DNA of 60,954 bases from an uncultured Anaerotruncus sp. (lineage in GTDB: Bacteria > Bacillota > Clostridia > Oscillospirales > Ruminococcaceae), in assembly GCA_904398655.1 (NCBI GenBank), contig CAJFPF010000124.1, positions 1-60,954 on the forward strand, written 5' to 3'. The position numbers and the translations under genes are program-made. Shown here in pieces: positions 7,283 to 16,021 of the stretch. Below the pieces are notes generated by a model. It saw nothing but the letters and a program-made list of their open reading frames with translations. It searched no databases and was not told where the DNA came from. The stretch's first letter is position 1, and each line of letters opens with the position of its first letter.

Positions 7283-9617
7283 TTGCGGCCGCTTCTGGGG
7301 GCTCTATTGCAGTACCCTGCGGCGCAACAGGGGTTATTTTGCGCTGTTTTGTACCCTGATGATTCTATTTTACCCCATTCAATATCTTTTAGAAGTGGCA
7401 AAAGCCCCTCCGCAAGGGGCTGCCTATCTGGTTAACCCTATAGAGTACTACCATCTCGTCGGTTTGGGGAAAAATTTTACAACCATCTCCACCTTCTTTT
7501 TTACTGCGCTGATGCTGGTAGCACCTCTCATCCTCAGCTTGCTTCTGCACAGTTATATGCATTCCCGTAAGGCGGTGGATGTCTACCACTCCCTCCCGGT
7601 GACGAGAGGACGCTTGCTGGGCGTGAACGCTGTGGTGGCCATGAGCATGATCGCGACCCCAGTTGTGATATCCAATATCCTGATCTCTGTGGCGCAGGTG
7701 GTACAGTTTGGTTTTGACAGCCAACGATTGGGGCTGATCTGGCTGGACTGCCTGGGCTGGTTGATCTGCGCCTTTGCCATCTACACAGTGGCCACGTTTG
7801 TTTCGGTCTGTGTAGGCACTGTATTTGATACGTTTGTTTTTTCGGGAGTGTTGCTGCTCTCCATGCCGATATTGCTGGGGCTGTTTTTGCTGCTGGGAGA
7901 TACCCTTCTCTACGGCTGGGTAGTGTCTGAGTCCCTTTCCTATACCGCCATGATGCTCTCCCCAGTGACATTGATGATCTCCCGATTCGCCTTCAGTCAA
8001 CAGGCTTTGACGGAGCCCTACACCATTGAGGGAAGGCTACTGGTGCGCAGCAACTTAGCCATTCTGCTGTGGTTGGTGGTAGCACTGCTGATCTTTTGGG
8101 CGGCGGTGCGCATCTACCGGGTACGCCGTTCGGAATTGGCGGAGACCACCACCTCCCGCGGGGTACTTCAGGTGTTGGTAAAACTGGTGGGGGTACTGGT
8201 CTGCGGAACACTGGTGGGCCTTCTGTTTCGGGCGATCAATGGAGGCGGAGAATCGGACTTTTTCTTCTGGGCACCCATCGTGGGTTTGCTTACCTATTGC
8301 ATCATTGAGGTGATTCTCAACCGGGGGTTCCGAACACTTTTACACAGTCTGCCACTGGGATGCCTGATGGTGGCGATTATGCTGGCCTGCCCGGTGGCTA
8401 TGGCCACCGGCGGCCTGGGTTATGAGCAGCGGGTTCCGGCCCTGGATCGGGTGGAATCGGTAGAAATCAGCTACACTGGCCGCTATGGGGAGTTTTGGGG
8501 GGATCCAGTCCAGTTGAAAGAGATGCCTCTGGTGGCACAGGAGGGGAACCAAAAGATTGATCTAGCTGCGATTAACCGGGATCGGGTCACCCAGAGGTTT
8601 ACGAATGCCGTCTTCTCCCAGCCGGACAACATCCAGACCATTTTGGAGTTTCACCGGGTGGCGGTAGAGGAGCAGTGTGGCCGTTTGGCTTGGGAGGACC
8701 ACAATGATCGGCTAAATCTGAATGTACAACTTACCTATCATTTAAAAAATGGAAGACGGATTAGCCGTTCCTATCGGTGGTTTTCTTCAGCAAATGCGCT
8801 GATGCTGGCGCCGTTGGAGGTCAGCGAGGAGTTGTTGAGCCAACGCCATCCGGCCTTCTTCGACCAGGGGGAGGATGTGCGTGCTTGGACGTTCCAAAAC
8901 CTCTATGGCGCTCAAGAAAAACGCACCTTCTCGCCAGAACAGTCCCAGGAGTGGTTGGATGCCATTCGGGAGGACCTATTGGCAACCCCTCTGGAGGAGT
9001 TGCTGCACCCCCAGGGGCAGCTGCTGGCCATCGTCCAATTTGAGGCGGACTACCCCCGCCAGGCCAGGGATCGATTTGCAGAATCCGGATGGTTCCAGGT
9101 GACCGAATTCACTCCCCGGACCCGGGCACTGCTGGAGAAATATGGTCTGCTGGAGGCGATGTCCACCGATTTTTCCCTCTGCCAAGGGGTGCGGGCAACC
9201 GTCAATTCCAGTGAAAATTTCCGAAATGGAAATACGATCTTGGCGGATATGCAGCCACAAGACAATGGCAGCTATGGCGGGATCCCCTATGAAGAGGTAC
9301 GCCGGATGGTGCTGGAGGACCGGGAGGTGCGGGAGCAGAATCCCCAGGACTATCTAGTCCCCAATGCGCAGGGCGACCCGCTGACTACCCCAGAACCGGA
9401 GGAACGTTATTGGGACAGTACCTTGTTTGAGGATCCAGCACAGATTCAACTGCTGGCCAGTCTTGTGGTGCCCTGTTGGGCGCCTGGGGAGCCAGTCGCA
9501 GAGGTGCAATTCTATTTCCCTCAGGAGGGAGAAGATCCTCGGACCGTGCTGATCCCGTTGGAGCGAATTCCGCAACAGCTACGCGCCCAGTTCCACTATT
9601 ATCAGTTGGCAGAGTAG
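7257..9617 (+). CDS. ABC transporter permease with large extracytoplasmic domain
   Basis: A 786-aa membrane protein. The N-terminal half (to about residue 380) has around eight to ten hydrophobic segments, including the pattern HSYMHSRKAVDVYHSLPVTRGRLLG that is typical of ABC-2/YtrC-D type permeases. The remainder is a mainly soluble domain (about 390-780) resembling DUF6449, probably extracytoplasmic, closing near RIPQQLRAQFHYYQLAE. The ATG at 7257 was preferred over an in-frame start seven codons earlier because GGAGG precedes it. The substrate is unknown; Ytr homologues respond to lipid II-binding antibiotics. Confidence 0.88.
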   Translation: MITTTSSSDCGRFWGLYCSTLRRNRGYFALFCTLMILFYPIQYLLEVAKAPPQGAAYLVNPIEYYHLVGLGKNFTTISTFFFTALMLVAPLILSLLLHSYMHSRKAVDVYHSLPVTRGRLLGVNAVVAMSMIATPVVISNILISVAQVVQFGFDSQRLGLIWLDCLGWLICAFAIYTVATFVSVCVGTVFDTFVFSGVLLLSMPILLGLFLLLGDTLLYGWVVSESLSYTAMMLSPVTLMISRFAFSQQALTEPYTIEGRLLVRSNLAILLWLVVALLIFWAAVRIYRVRRSELAETTTSRGVLQVLVKLVGVLVCGTLVGLLFRAINGGGESDFFFWAPIVGLLTYCIIEVILNRGFRTLLHSLPLGCLMVAIMLACPVAMATGGLGYEQRVPALDRVESVEISYTGRYGEFWGDPVQLKEMPLVAQEGNQKIDLAAINRDRVTQRFTNAVFSQPDNIQTILEFHRVAVEEQCGRLAWEDHNDRLNLNVQLTYHLKNGRRISRSYRWFSSANALMLAPLEVSEELLSQRHPAFFDQGEDVRAWTFQNLYGAQEKRTFSPEQSQEWLDAIREDLLATPLEELLHPQGQLLAIVQFEADYPRQARDRFAESGWFQVTEFTPRTRALLEKYGLLEAMSTDFSLCQGVRATVNSSENFRNGNTILADMQPQDNGSYGGIPYEEVRRMVLEDREVREQNPQDYLVPNAQGDPLTTPEPEERYWDSTLFEDPAQIQLLASLVVPCWAPGEPVAEVQFYFPQEGEDPRTVLIPLERIPQQLRAQFHYYQLAE

Positions 9618-9651
9618 CTGCCGGGGGAGGACCTCTGAATTTGAATATGTG

Positions 9652-9689
9652 AATTTAGGCGCCGGTGAACAACCACCGGCGCCTAAATT
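9652..9689 (+). terminator. intrinsic terminator of the GntR-ABC operon
   Basis: A 16-bp perfect stem (9652-9667 with 9674-9689) and 6-base loop AACAAC, followed by TTTGCTTTCTT. It lies 34 bp after the permease stop. Confidence 0.88.
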
Positions 9690-9794
9690 TTGCTTTCTTA
9701 AAACTGGGAGCCCTCTGCGTTAGGAGCACCCCGGCACCTTTTTAGATGCTTTGGCGCCTTCTAAGGACATTATCAGACGAATATGTGACAAACA

Positions 9795-9824
9795 TTGGAA
9801 TTTCCAGGTGTTCTATGATACAAT
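9795..9824 (+). promoter_or_regulatory. possible promoter of hscC
   Basis: TTGGAA (9795-9800) and TACAAT (9819-9824) are separated by 18 bp, placed 47 bp before the hscC start codon. No CIRCE-like dyad is present. Confidence 0.45.
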
Positions 9825-9871
9825 AGATCATCACCTATCGTAGAGAGCACGCTGTCAGGGAGGAAATACTC

Positions 9872-11605
9872 ATGGCAATTTTGGGCATGGATCTCGGTAC
9901 GACAAACAGCCTGGCCGCTGTTTGGCGCAACGGTCATAGCGAGTTAATTCCCAACGCGACAGGGGGCTATCTGACCCCCAGTGTGGTAAGTGTGGACGAG
10001 GATGGGAGCATTCTGGTGGGGCAGGCCGCCAAAGATCGGCTCATTTCCCATCCCCAGCGAACAGCTGCCCGCTTTAAGAGATATATGGGAACCCAAAAAG
10101 TATTTCAGCTAGGTGGACAATCCTTCCGTCCGGAGGAGTTATCCGCCCTGGTGCTCCGCCGCCTGCGGGAGGATGCGGAGTGTTATTTGGGGGAGCCGGT
10201 CACCGAAGCAGTTATCAGCGTGCCCGCCTATTTTGCGGAGGCCCAGCGGGCAGCCACTAAACGGGCCGGAGCGTTGGCGGGTCTCACGGTGGAACGGTTG
10301 GTAAATGAACCTTCCGCCGCGGCCGTTTCCGCCCACATTAGTGAGGGGGACGAGGACAAGGTCTGCCTAGTTTTTGATCTGGGGGGCGGCACTTTGGATG
10401 TCTCCTTGGTGGAACGGTTTGACAATGTAATTAGTGTCACAGCGGTGAGTGGGGACAATCGTTTGGGAGGTTCCGATTTTGACCGGGCCATTGCCCAGGG
10501 ATTCTGCGAGGAGAGCGGTATTCTCTTTGACCAATTGACAACCGACCGTCAGGAGCTGCTCATCCGCCAGGCGGAGGCCTGCAAAATCGCTTTGACCACC
10601 CAGCCCCTGGTGGTAATGAGCGTGGATGACGGTACCCTCCAGGCCTCCCTGCCCCTGACCAACGAGTGGATGATCCGTAAATGCAGCCGCCTGTTTCGTC
10701 GAATGGCAACTCCCGTCCAAACGGTGCTTCGGGACGCGGGGATGGATCTGTCAGAACTGGATGAGCTGGTGATGGTGGGCGGCTCCAGCCATATGCCTTC
10801 TGTGCGCCAATATATCTCCCAGCTGGTGGGACGTCAGCCTGCTGCTGACAGCCGCCCAGATACCGCCATTGCCCTGGGGGCGGGAATCTGCGCAGGGATG
10901 AAGGCGCGGGCCGCCGACCTGAGGGAACTGGTACTCACCGATGTCTGCCCTTTTACTCTGGGTGTGGCGGTCTACAATGAAGCCGAGACCGACCGGGATT
11001 TGATGTCCCCGCTCATTGAGCGCAACAATGTGCTCCCCACCAGCAAGGAGGGGCTCTATTACACCGTTCATGATGGCCAAACCAAGGTGGAATTGAAGGT
11101 CTACCAGGGTGAAAATCCCTACTGTGAGGACAATACCCTGTTGGGGAAGTTATCCGTTTTGGTTCCTGCCGCCCCCCGGGGGCATCAATCGGTACGGGTA
11201 CGTTTTACCTACGACATCAACGGGCTTTTGGAGGTGGAGGCTGCCAACCAAAATGGTCAGATGTCCCGGCTGGTGATCCAAAATAAGGAGATGACGCAGC
11301 AGGAGGTGGAGCGGCGGCTCAAAGAGCTCTCCGCCCTCAAGCTCCATCCCCGGGATCAGGAGATCCCCCGTGCGCTATTGGCTCGGGCAGAGCGGGTCTT
11401 CGCCATGACAGTGGGGGATCTGCGCCAACGGGTGGCCCAGATACTGGCTTGGTATCAAAACGAACTGTCCTCTCAGGAAGCGATACGGGTGGCCAAGGCC
11501 TCTCGGCGGATGGAACAGTTTTTGGATGGTGTAGAGACCTATTTGGGACAGGACGCTTTGCGTGACCCGTTCTCTGACGATTGGGATCAGGAGGAATTGC
11601 GTTGA
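9872..11605 (+). CDS. hscC: Hsp70 family chaperone, HscC type
   Basis: An ATP-dependent chaperone of 577 aa, shorter than DnaK. The nucleotide-binding domain has phosphate loop 1 DLGTTNS (residues 7-13), the motif VISVPAYFAEAQRAATKRAG, the linker NEPSAAAV, phosphate loop 2 FDLGGGTLDVSLVE and the adenosine motif MVGGSSHMPSVR. A beta-sandwich substrate-binding region follows (FTLGVAVYNE, then DNTLLGKL and the DINGLLEVEA signature) with a short helical lid. The missing long C-terminal tail and the DAGMDLSELDELVMVGGSS pattern fit HscC rather than DnaK. The last four bases overlap the TTG start of a J-domain gene, so partner and chaperone are translationally coupled. In E. coli hscC also lies next to J-domain (djlB/djlC) and DUF1266 (ybeR/ybeU) genes. 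Confidence 0.92.
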   Translation: MAILGMDLGTTNSLAAVWRNGHSELIPNATGGYLTPSVVSVDEDGSILVGQAAKDRLISHPQRTAARFKRYMGTQKVFQLGGQSFRPEELSALVLRRLREDAECYLGEPVTEAVISVPAYFAEAQRAATKRAGALAGLTVERLVNEPSAAAVSAHISEGDEDKVCLVFDLGGGTLDVSLVERFDNVISVTAVSGDNRLGGSDFDRAIAQGFCEESGILFDQLTTDRQELLIRQAEACKIALTTQPLVVMSVDDGTLQASLPLTNEWMIRKCSRLFRRMATPVQTVLRDAGMDLSELDELVMVGGSSHMPSVRQYISQLVGRQPAADSRPDTAIALGAGICAGMKARAADLRELVLTDVCPFTLGVAVYNEAETDRDLMSPLIERNNVLPTSKEGLYYTVHDGQTKVELKVYQGENPYCEDNTLLGKLSVLVPAAPRGHQSVRVRFTYDINGLLEVEAANQNGQMSRLVIQNKEMTQQEVERRLKELSALKLHPRDQEIPRALLARAERVFAMTVGDLRQRVAQILAWYQNELSSQEAIRVAKASRRMEQFLDGVETYLGQDALRDPFSDDWDQEELR

Positions 11606-13416
11606 GCTGGCCATGGGGGGAGCTGGGGCTGGATGGCCCTGCCTCCCTGGAGGAAGTGCGCCAGGCCTATGCCCAGCGTCTGAAGCAAACCCATCCAGAG
11701 GAGGACCCGGAAGGTTTCCAGAGGCTCCATGAGGCTTACCAGGAGGCGCGCCGGCTCGCTCGTCAAGCCCAGGGAAAGGGGCGGCGCCCCCCGGTCCCAT
11801 TTGGATCAGGCGCCCATCCCCGGACGGCAGACCGTCCGGAGCCGCCCGGCCACCCACAACAGCCAAAGAGTTTAGAAGGGCAGGGGGACTCAGAAGAGCA
11901 GGAGGCGCCAGGCCGCCAGTTCCAGTTTGACAGCCTGCTCCAGCAGGATAGGAAGGAGGAGCCTCCGGAAAAACAGGAGACCCCATCCCAGCAGTTCCAG
12001 TTTGACAACCTACTTCAGCAGGAAGAAACCCCGGAACAGCCCGCCAGATTTGAACAGCCGGAACAAAAGGAGCAATGGGATTTTGATCGTTTGTTCCAAG
12101 AAGCGGAGGCGCAGCAGGAGAAGGCCAATCAGCAAAAATATGGCGACCAGGGCCAGGCGGTAGGGCAGGCCTTGGAATTGGTGCGCCTACTGTTGCAGGA
12201 TAACCTGCCCCGTACCGACTGGGAACGGTTTTTAGCCTCCCGGCTGTTTTTCCAGGTCAGAGGGATTCCGGCGTTCATCGCTGGCCTGGTAGACGCCTTC
12301 CGCACCTGGCCGGTACACAATCCCCAAATCCGTGTCGACCTGCTCCGCGCCTATGGCCTTCTGCAGGAGACAAACATTCCTCCTGCCTACAGGGATCTCT
12401 ATTGGGTGCTTCACGGGCACCGGGAGGCTCCTCCGAAGCCCAAGAAGCCCAAATCCCTATGGAGCCGGCATCCGTTTTTAACAACTGTGGCCCTCATCCT
12501 GGTGCTATGGGGTGCCTCCCAAGCGGCCATCAAGGGAGTCATCTATCTGGTGCAGCGCCCCAACTACCAACAGGTCCAGACAATCTCTCAATATTTGCAG
12601 GAGGACTTGGGGTTCCAGGTGGAATCCCTCTATTTGACCACCAAGGACGAGAGCTATCTAAACCGCTACAGGTTGCCGGTGCAGCAGCTGACCTTTTCCG
12701 CTTGGCCCCAGGGGGAGCGTGCCCCCGATCTGGGCATGTTGGGTTATAGGACCGACTTGGGCAACGCGCTGATGACCCAGGCATTGGAACGGTTTGCGGC
12801 ACAGTGGGAGGACGACTGCACTCTGGAGCTCTTCAATGAGGATGGCGCACCTACGCTCAGCTCTGAACCCCCCGCCACCTACCGGATCGAAACAAGCCTG
12901 CAGGGCGCTTCTGCCTGTATCGAGGCATTAGGGGTGGAGATGGAGCGGCTGCTCCAGGAGGATTGGTTCGCTCTGTTGAAGCCATCCTTCCAGCTGCGGC
13001 TGTCGGTGGGGGCGGTGTACTACTTCACCTACACGGCACCCGATGAACCGTTTGACGGCCAAGAGCTGCTCTCCTATTACCAAAACGACCTGCCGGCCGA
13101 TCTGGTGCAGTACATGGTGGAGGAGAGCGGCTTGGCTGAAATGGATTTCGGGGACACTCCCCACTGGTTCGAAGACTTGGGAGAGGTGGTCCTGGACGAG
13201 CGGGACGCTTACTTTGTGGTGGGTGGTGTGGAGGCGGAGACGGGGGTCACCCGACGGCTCTATCTTTACGACGGGGCCTACCTGATCAGTACCCCGGCGG
13301 ACACCTTCCATTCGGAGATGGATGCACTGGAATATGCCCATTTTCGCGGTGGAGAACGGATAGAAAAGCCGGACTTCCATTCCCCCTGGCCCTCTATTGG
13401 CATCTATCGTCATTGA
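11602..13416 (+). CDS. membrane-anchored J-domain protein, HscC partner
   Basis: A 604-aa protein, not a classical DnaJ. Residues 1-50 form a J-domain (SWPWGELGLDGPASLEEVRQAY, then KQTHPEEDPEGFQRLHEAYQ) in which HPD is replaced by HPE. A long Gln/Glu/Pro-rich linker (about 50-180) carries three copies of a short motif: QFQFDSLLQQ, QFQFDNLLQQ and QWDFDRLFQE. A helical region follows (about 185-275). One membrane segment (about 290-316) leads to a 290-residue extracytoplasmic domain of unknown fold. The TTG start at 11602 follows AGGAGG and overlaps the hscC stop; the paralogue at 14672-15964 begins with the same WPW.ELGL. The likely role is to recruit HscC to the membrane in response to something sensed outside. 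Confidence 0.85.
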   Translation: MSWPWGELGLDGPASLEEVRQAYAQRLKQTHPEEDPEGFQRLHEAYQEARRLARQAQGKGRRPPVPFGSGAHPRTADRPEPPGHPQQPKSLEGQGDSEEQEAPGRQFQFDSLLQQDRKEEPPEKQETPSQQFQFDNLLQQEETPEQPARFEQPEQKEQWDFDRLFQEAEAQQEKANQQKYGDQGQAVGQALELVRLLLQDNLPRTDWERFLASRLFFQVRGIPAFIAGLVDAFRTWPVHNPQIRVDLLRAYGLLQETNIPPAYRDLYWVLHGHREAPPKPKKPKSLWSRHPFLTTVALILVLWGASQAAIKGVIYLVQRPNYQQVQTISQYLQEDLGFQVESLYLTTKDESYLNRYRLPVQQLTFSAWPQGERAPDLGMLGYRTDLGNALMTQALERFAAQWEDDCTLELFNEDGAPTLSSEPPATYRIETSLQGASACIEALGVEMERLLQEDWFALLKPSFQLRLSVGAVYYFTYTAPDEPFDGQELLSYYQNDLPADLVQYMVEESGLAEMDFGDTPHWFEDLGEVVLDERDAYFVVGGVEAETGVTRRLYLYDGAYLISTPADTFHSEMDALEYAHFRGGERIEKPDFHSPWPSIGIYRH

Positions 13417-13451
13417 ACGGGGAAATTCGCTGGAAAGGAATGTGAGGACCG

Positions 13452-14607
13452 ATGAATTTTCTCGGGAAACTGCTGCGGGTTGCACTGGTGGCGGCCCTGA
13501 TCCTGCTGCTGATCCTCTGCCGACTGGTGGCGGGAGCACTGATAGAGCCGGCTTGGGAGGTCTACGCCAGGGTGCGAGGGCTGGCCTCGGATTCGGTGGG
13601 AGGACCCATCCAGGCGGACACCCCCTTCGCCCGTTCGGTGGAGGATCTGGAATTCACCGTCCAGATGGTACAGGAGCGCTGGGATGACGCGGAGTACTTC
13701 CATCTGGGGGATGCCGCCTATCGGGTGCTGACCCTGGAGAGCGGGGAGCGGGTGGCCGCTCTGGTAAACGCGGACAACTGCCAATATGAGGGGAAGGTCA
13801 CCAGTGGGCCGCTGGGTTCCCTGGCCGCTCAACAACCAGGAGCTGGATCAATTGGAGTGGCAGGGATTGGGGCTGGGCGTTACCACCCACTATGTGGATA
13901 TGGAGGGATCCGGCCAGGCTAAGACCGCCTTCTCCGGCTGGTTCCCCTGGGTGGGGATGCTGGGGCTGTGGATTGCAGCGGTGGCGCTCATTCTGCTGGT
14001 GGTCTTTGCGGCACTCCGCCCTGTGCGGGAACGCACCCGGGCCCGAAATGATGTGGAGAAGTGGCTGGCCGGCGCCCATGCCCTCTGGGCTCAGTCCCTC
14101 GCCCGCTATAATCAACTTTTTCCCAGCAAACGTCCGCTTCCCCTCCGGTTTGGCGGCCTTCCCAGCACTCCCTATACCCGGTGGCTGATCCGGTACGTGC
14201 TCAAAAGTTCCTGGGGGGTCGCCAACTACCAGGAGCTGCTGGAGACGGTAGACTATATGACCCAAGGGCCTGGTTATACCAACTGTCAGGAGCAGGAGAC
14301 CCGGGCCTGGCAGCTCTCCCGCGCCAGCTCCCTGTCGGGGATGGCTGTGGTGATGAACTGGGCGGGCCGGGCGGAGCTGGTGGATCGCAGCCGAGCGGTC
14401 TGCCGGTAGATCCAGGGGCAGTTTTCCTCCTGGGACGAGTTTTACCTGGGGTTTTTGGCCTACTTTGCCGGCGTCTTCCATGGGGAAGGGGCCGCCAATG
14501 ACAAGGAGGCGGTCCAGCACCGGGTAGACTGCTATTGGGAGCTGAAAAACCGCCCCGATGGCCCCTACTCCCTGCCCTGGGATTTGGATTTGGGCGGCAC
14601 AAATTGA
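13452..14607 (+). pseudogene. DUF1266 membrane protein gene, broken by frameshift and amber stop
   Basis: Three fragments read as one protein. Frame one starts at the ATG at 13452 with a membrane segment (residues 5-27) and runs cleanly to about 13815. Coding then continues one frame over (PLNNQELDQLEWQG, a second membrane segment, then the DUF1266 core GGLPSTPYTRWLIRYVL and SSWGVANYQELLETVDYM). At 14407-14409 a TAG interrupts the frame, after which FSSWDEFYLGFLAYF and the ending PWDLDLGG continue to the TGA at 14605. Removing one G from GGG at 13814-13816 would give a smooth reading (GPLVPWPLNNQEL), and CAG to TAG would explain the stop. DUF1266 genes also neighbour hscC and djl genes in E. 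coli. Sequencing error could explain one lesion but less easily both. Confidence 0.8.
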
Positions 14608-14617
14608 GGCGAATTAG

Positions 14618-14656
14618 AAAAGCCACTGGATTGCAAGCTGCAATCCAGTGGCTTTT
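14618..14656. terminator. bidirectional terminator between convergent genes
   Basis: An 18-bp perfect stem (14618-14635 with 14639-14656), 3-base loop, beginning with AAAA and ending with TTTT. It serves the DUF1266 gene and the convergent J-domain gene. Confidence 0.85.
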
Positions 14657-14671
14657 GCCAACCTGAAAATT

Positions 14672-15964
14672 TTACGCCAGACGATAGACCTCCAACCGAT
14701 GGCCACAGTCCAAATCCAGCGTCTCGGTGCAGGTGAGGATAATCGTTTCATCCCCCTGAGGGACCTGTTCCTCCGGGATGCAATAGATGGCGGCCAGATC
14801 CTGGCGCAGATAGTAATTCATCGCCAGGTGTTCCCCGGAAAGATCCCGCCCATAGCAGGTGATCCACCAGCAGGGCGCCCCCATCATAGTGACATAGCCA
14901 TAGCGGGCGAACGCCGTCTCCTCCAGCGAGGCAAAATCCCACCGCCCCACCCCCTGGTGGAGCAACAGATCCTGTAAAAGGGAGAGACCGGCCTGTTGCT
15001 GATAGGCGTCCAGCAGCTCCTGGCTGGAAAGCGACCCCTCTTCGGTGGAGATATAGGAGTAGAGAACCACATTTCCATGGGCCAGGATCAGCTGGAATTC
15101 CGGCGGCAAGGTTTGGTACCACTCCTCCTTGGAAAGCTGTTCCAGTTTCGCCCCCAGGGCGTTCAAAAATCCGTCCGCACCTTCCAAGGGCACCTGGAAC
15201 AGATAGAGGTTCGGAGGAGCCCCACCTGAGGCCCCTTCTCCCTGGGAGTCGGTCATCTCCTGGTCAAACCAGAGGGGGCAGTCCGGCCACTGCTGGGAAA
15301 ATTCCGTCAGCGCCTGATAAAAGCGCGCCAACGTATAGTTGGTCTGGTATCCCGAACCGGGCTCTTGCCGTTCCCCCTGATAGATGGCTTGGAAACGCAG
15401 GTTCGGGTCCTCCTTGAGCCAATAGAGGTATCTGGGTTCCTCACGGTTCGGATTCTGAGGGGAGGACACCAGCTCCACGCCAAAGTCCTTCTCCAACCAG
15501 CCCATGGCCTGAACGGCGGGGGTAGGCTCCCTCAGATAATTCACAGCCAGGAACACCGAAACCAAAGACATTGCGATCACCAGCAGGACAATCCATCGGG
15601 CGGCGCTCCGGCGGGAGTGCTGACGGCTGTCAGAAGGGACCCAAGAGATCTCTTCTTCCGGGAACAGTTCCTTTGGAGCGGCCTCCTGTTCCCCCTGAGA
15701 TAACAGCTGTTCAAAATCCCAGTTTGTAGCGTTCTGGGAAAGGGGGGAGTCCTCGACGCCGGATCCCGCCGTTCCCGCTTTGCCCGATGGGATGGATCGC
15801 TCGGCAGCCATCTGCTGGGCAGCTTGATAGGCCCGGTATAGCCGCTGGAATCCCTCTGGATCCTCTTCAGGATGGAGTTCCCGCAGCTGTTTTGCATAAG
15901 CATGTTTGATCTTTTCCAATTCGGCAGGACCGGACAATCCAAGCTCACTCCATGGCCATAACAT
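14672..15964 (-). CDS. membrane-anchored J-domain protein, paralogue
   Basis: A 430-aa protein with the same plan as the J protein encoded next to hscC. Its J-domain covers residues 1-50 (LWPWSELGLSGPAELEKIKHAY, then RELHPEEDPEGFQRLYRAYQ), again with HPE in place of HPD. A short linker holds a single copy of the NWDFEQLLSQ motif. One membrane segment lies at about 121-142 and is followed by a 285-residue extracytoplasmic domain. Recurring features shared with the paralogue are an LxxDxG segment just after the membrane helix and a 'LEQLSKEEWYQTLPPEFQL' region corresponding to 'LLQEDWFALLKPSFQL'. It is convergent with the hscC cluster. It probably also stimulates HscC, with a different extracellular input. 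Confidence 0.82.
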   Translation of the reverse strand: MLWPWSELGLSGPAELEKIKHAYAKQLRELHPEEDPEGFQRLYRAYQAAQQMAAERSIPSGKAGTAGSGVEDSPLSQNATNWDFEQLLSQGEQEAAPKELFPEEEISWVPSDSRQHSRRSAARWIVLLVIAMSLVSVFLAVNYLREPTPAVQAMGWLEKDFGVELVSSPQNPNREEPRYLYWLKEDPNLRFQAIYQGERQEPGSGYQTNYTLARFYQALTEFSQQWPDCPLWFDQEMTDSQGEGASGGAPPNLYLFQVPLEGADGFLNALGAKLEQLSKEEWYQTLPPEFQLILAHGNVVLYSYISTEEGSLSSQELLDAYQQQAGLSLLQDLLLHQGVGRWDFASLEETAFARYGYVTMMGAPCWWITCYGRDLSGEHLAMNYYLRQDLAAIYCIPEEQVPQGDETIILTCTETLDLDCGHRLEVYRLA

Positions 15965-16021
15965 CCTCCACGGCCCTCCTCACCTAGATTGGTCAATGGA
16001 TATTGCTGGAACGCTACACAT

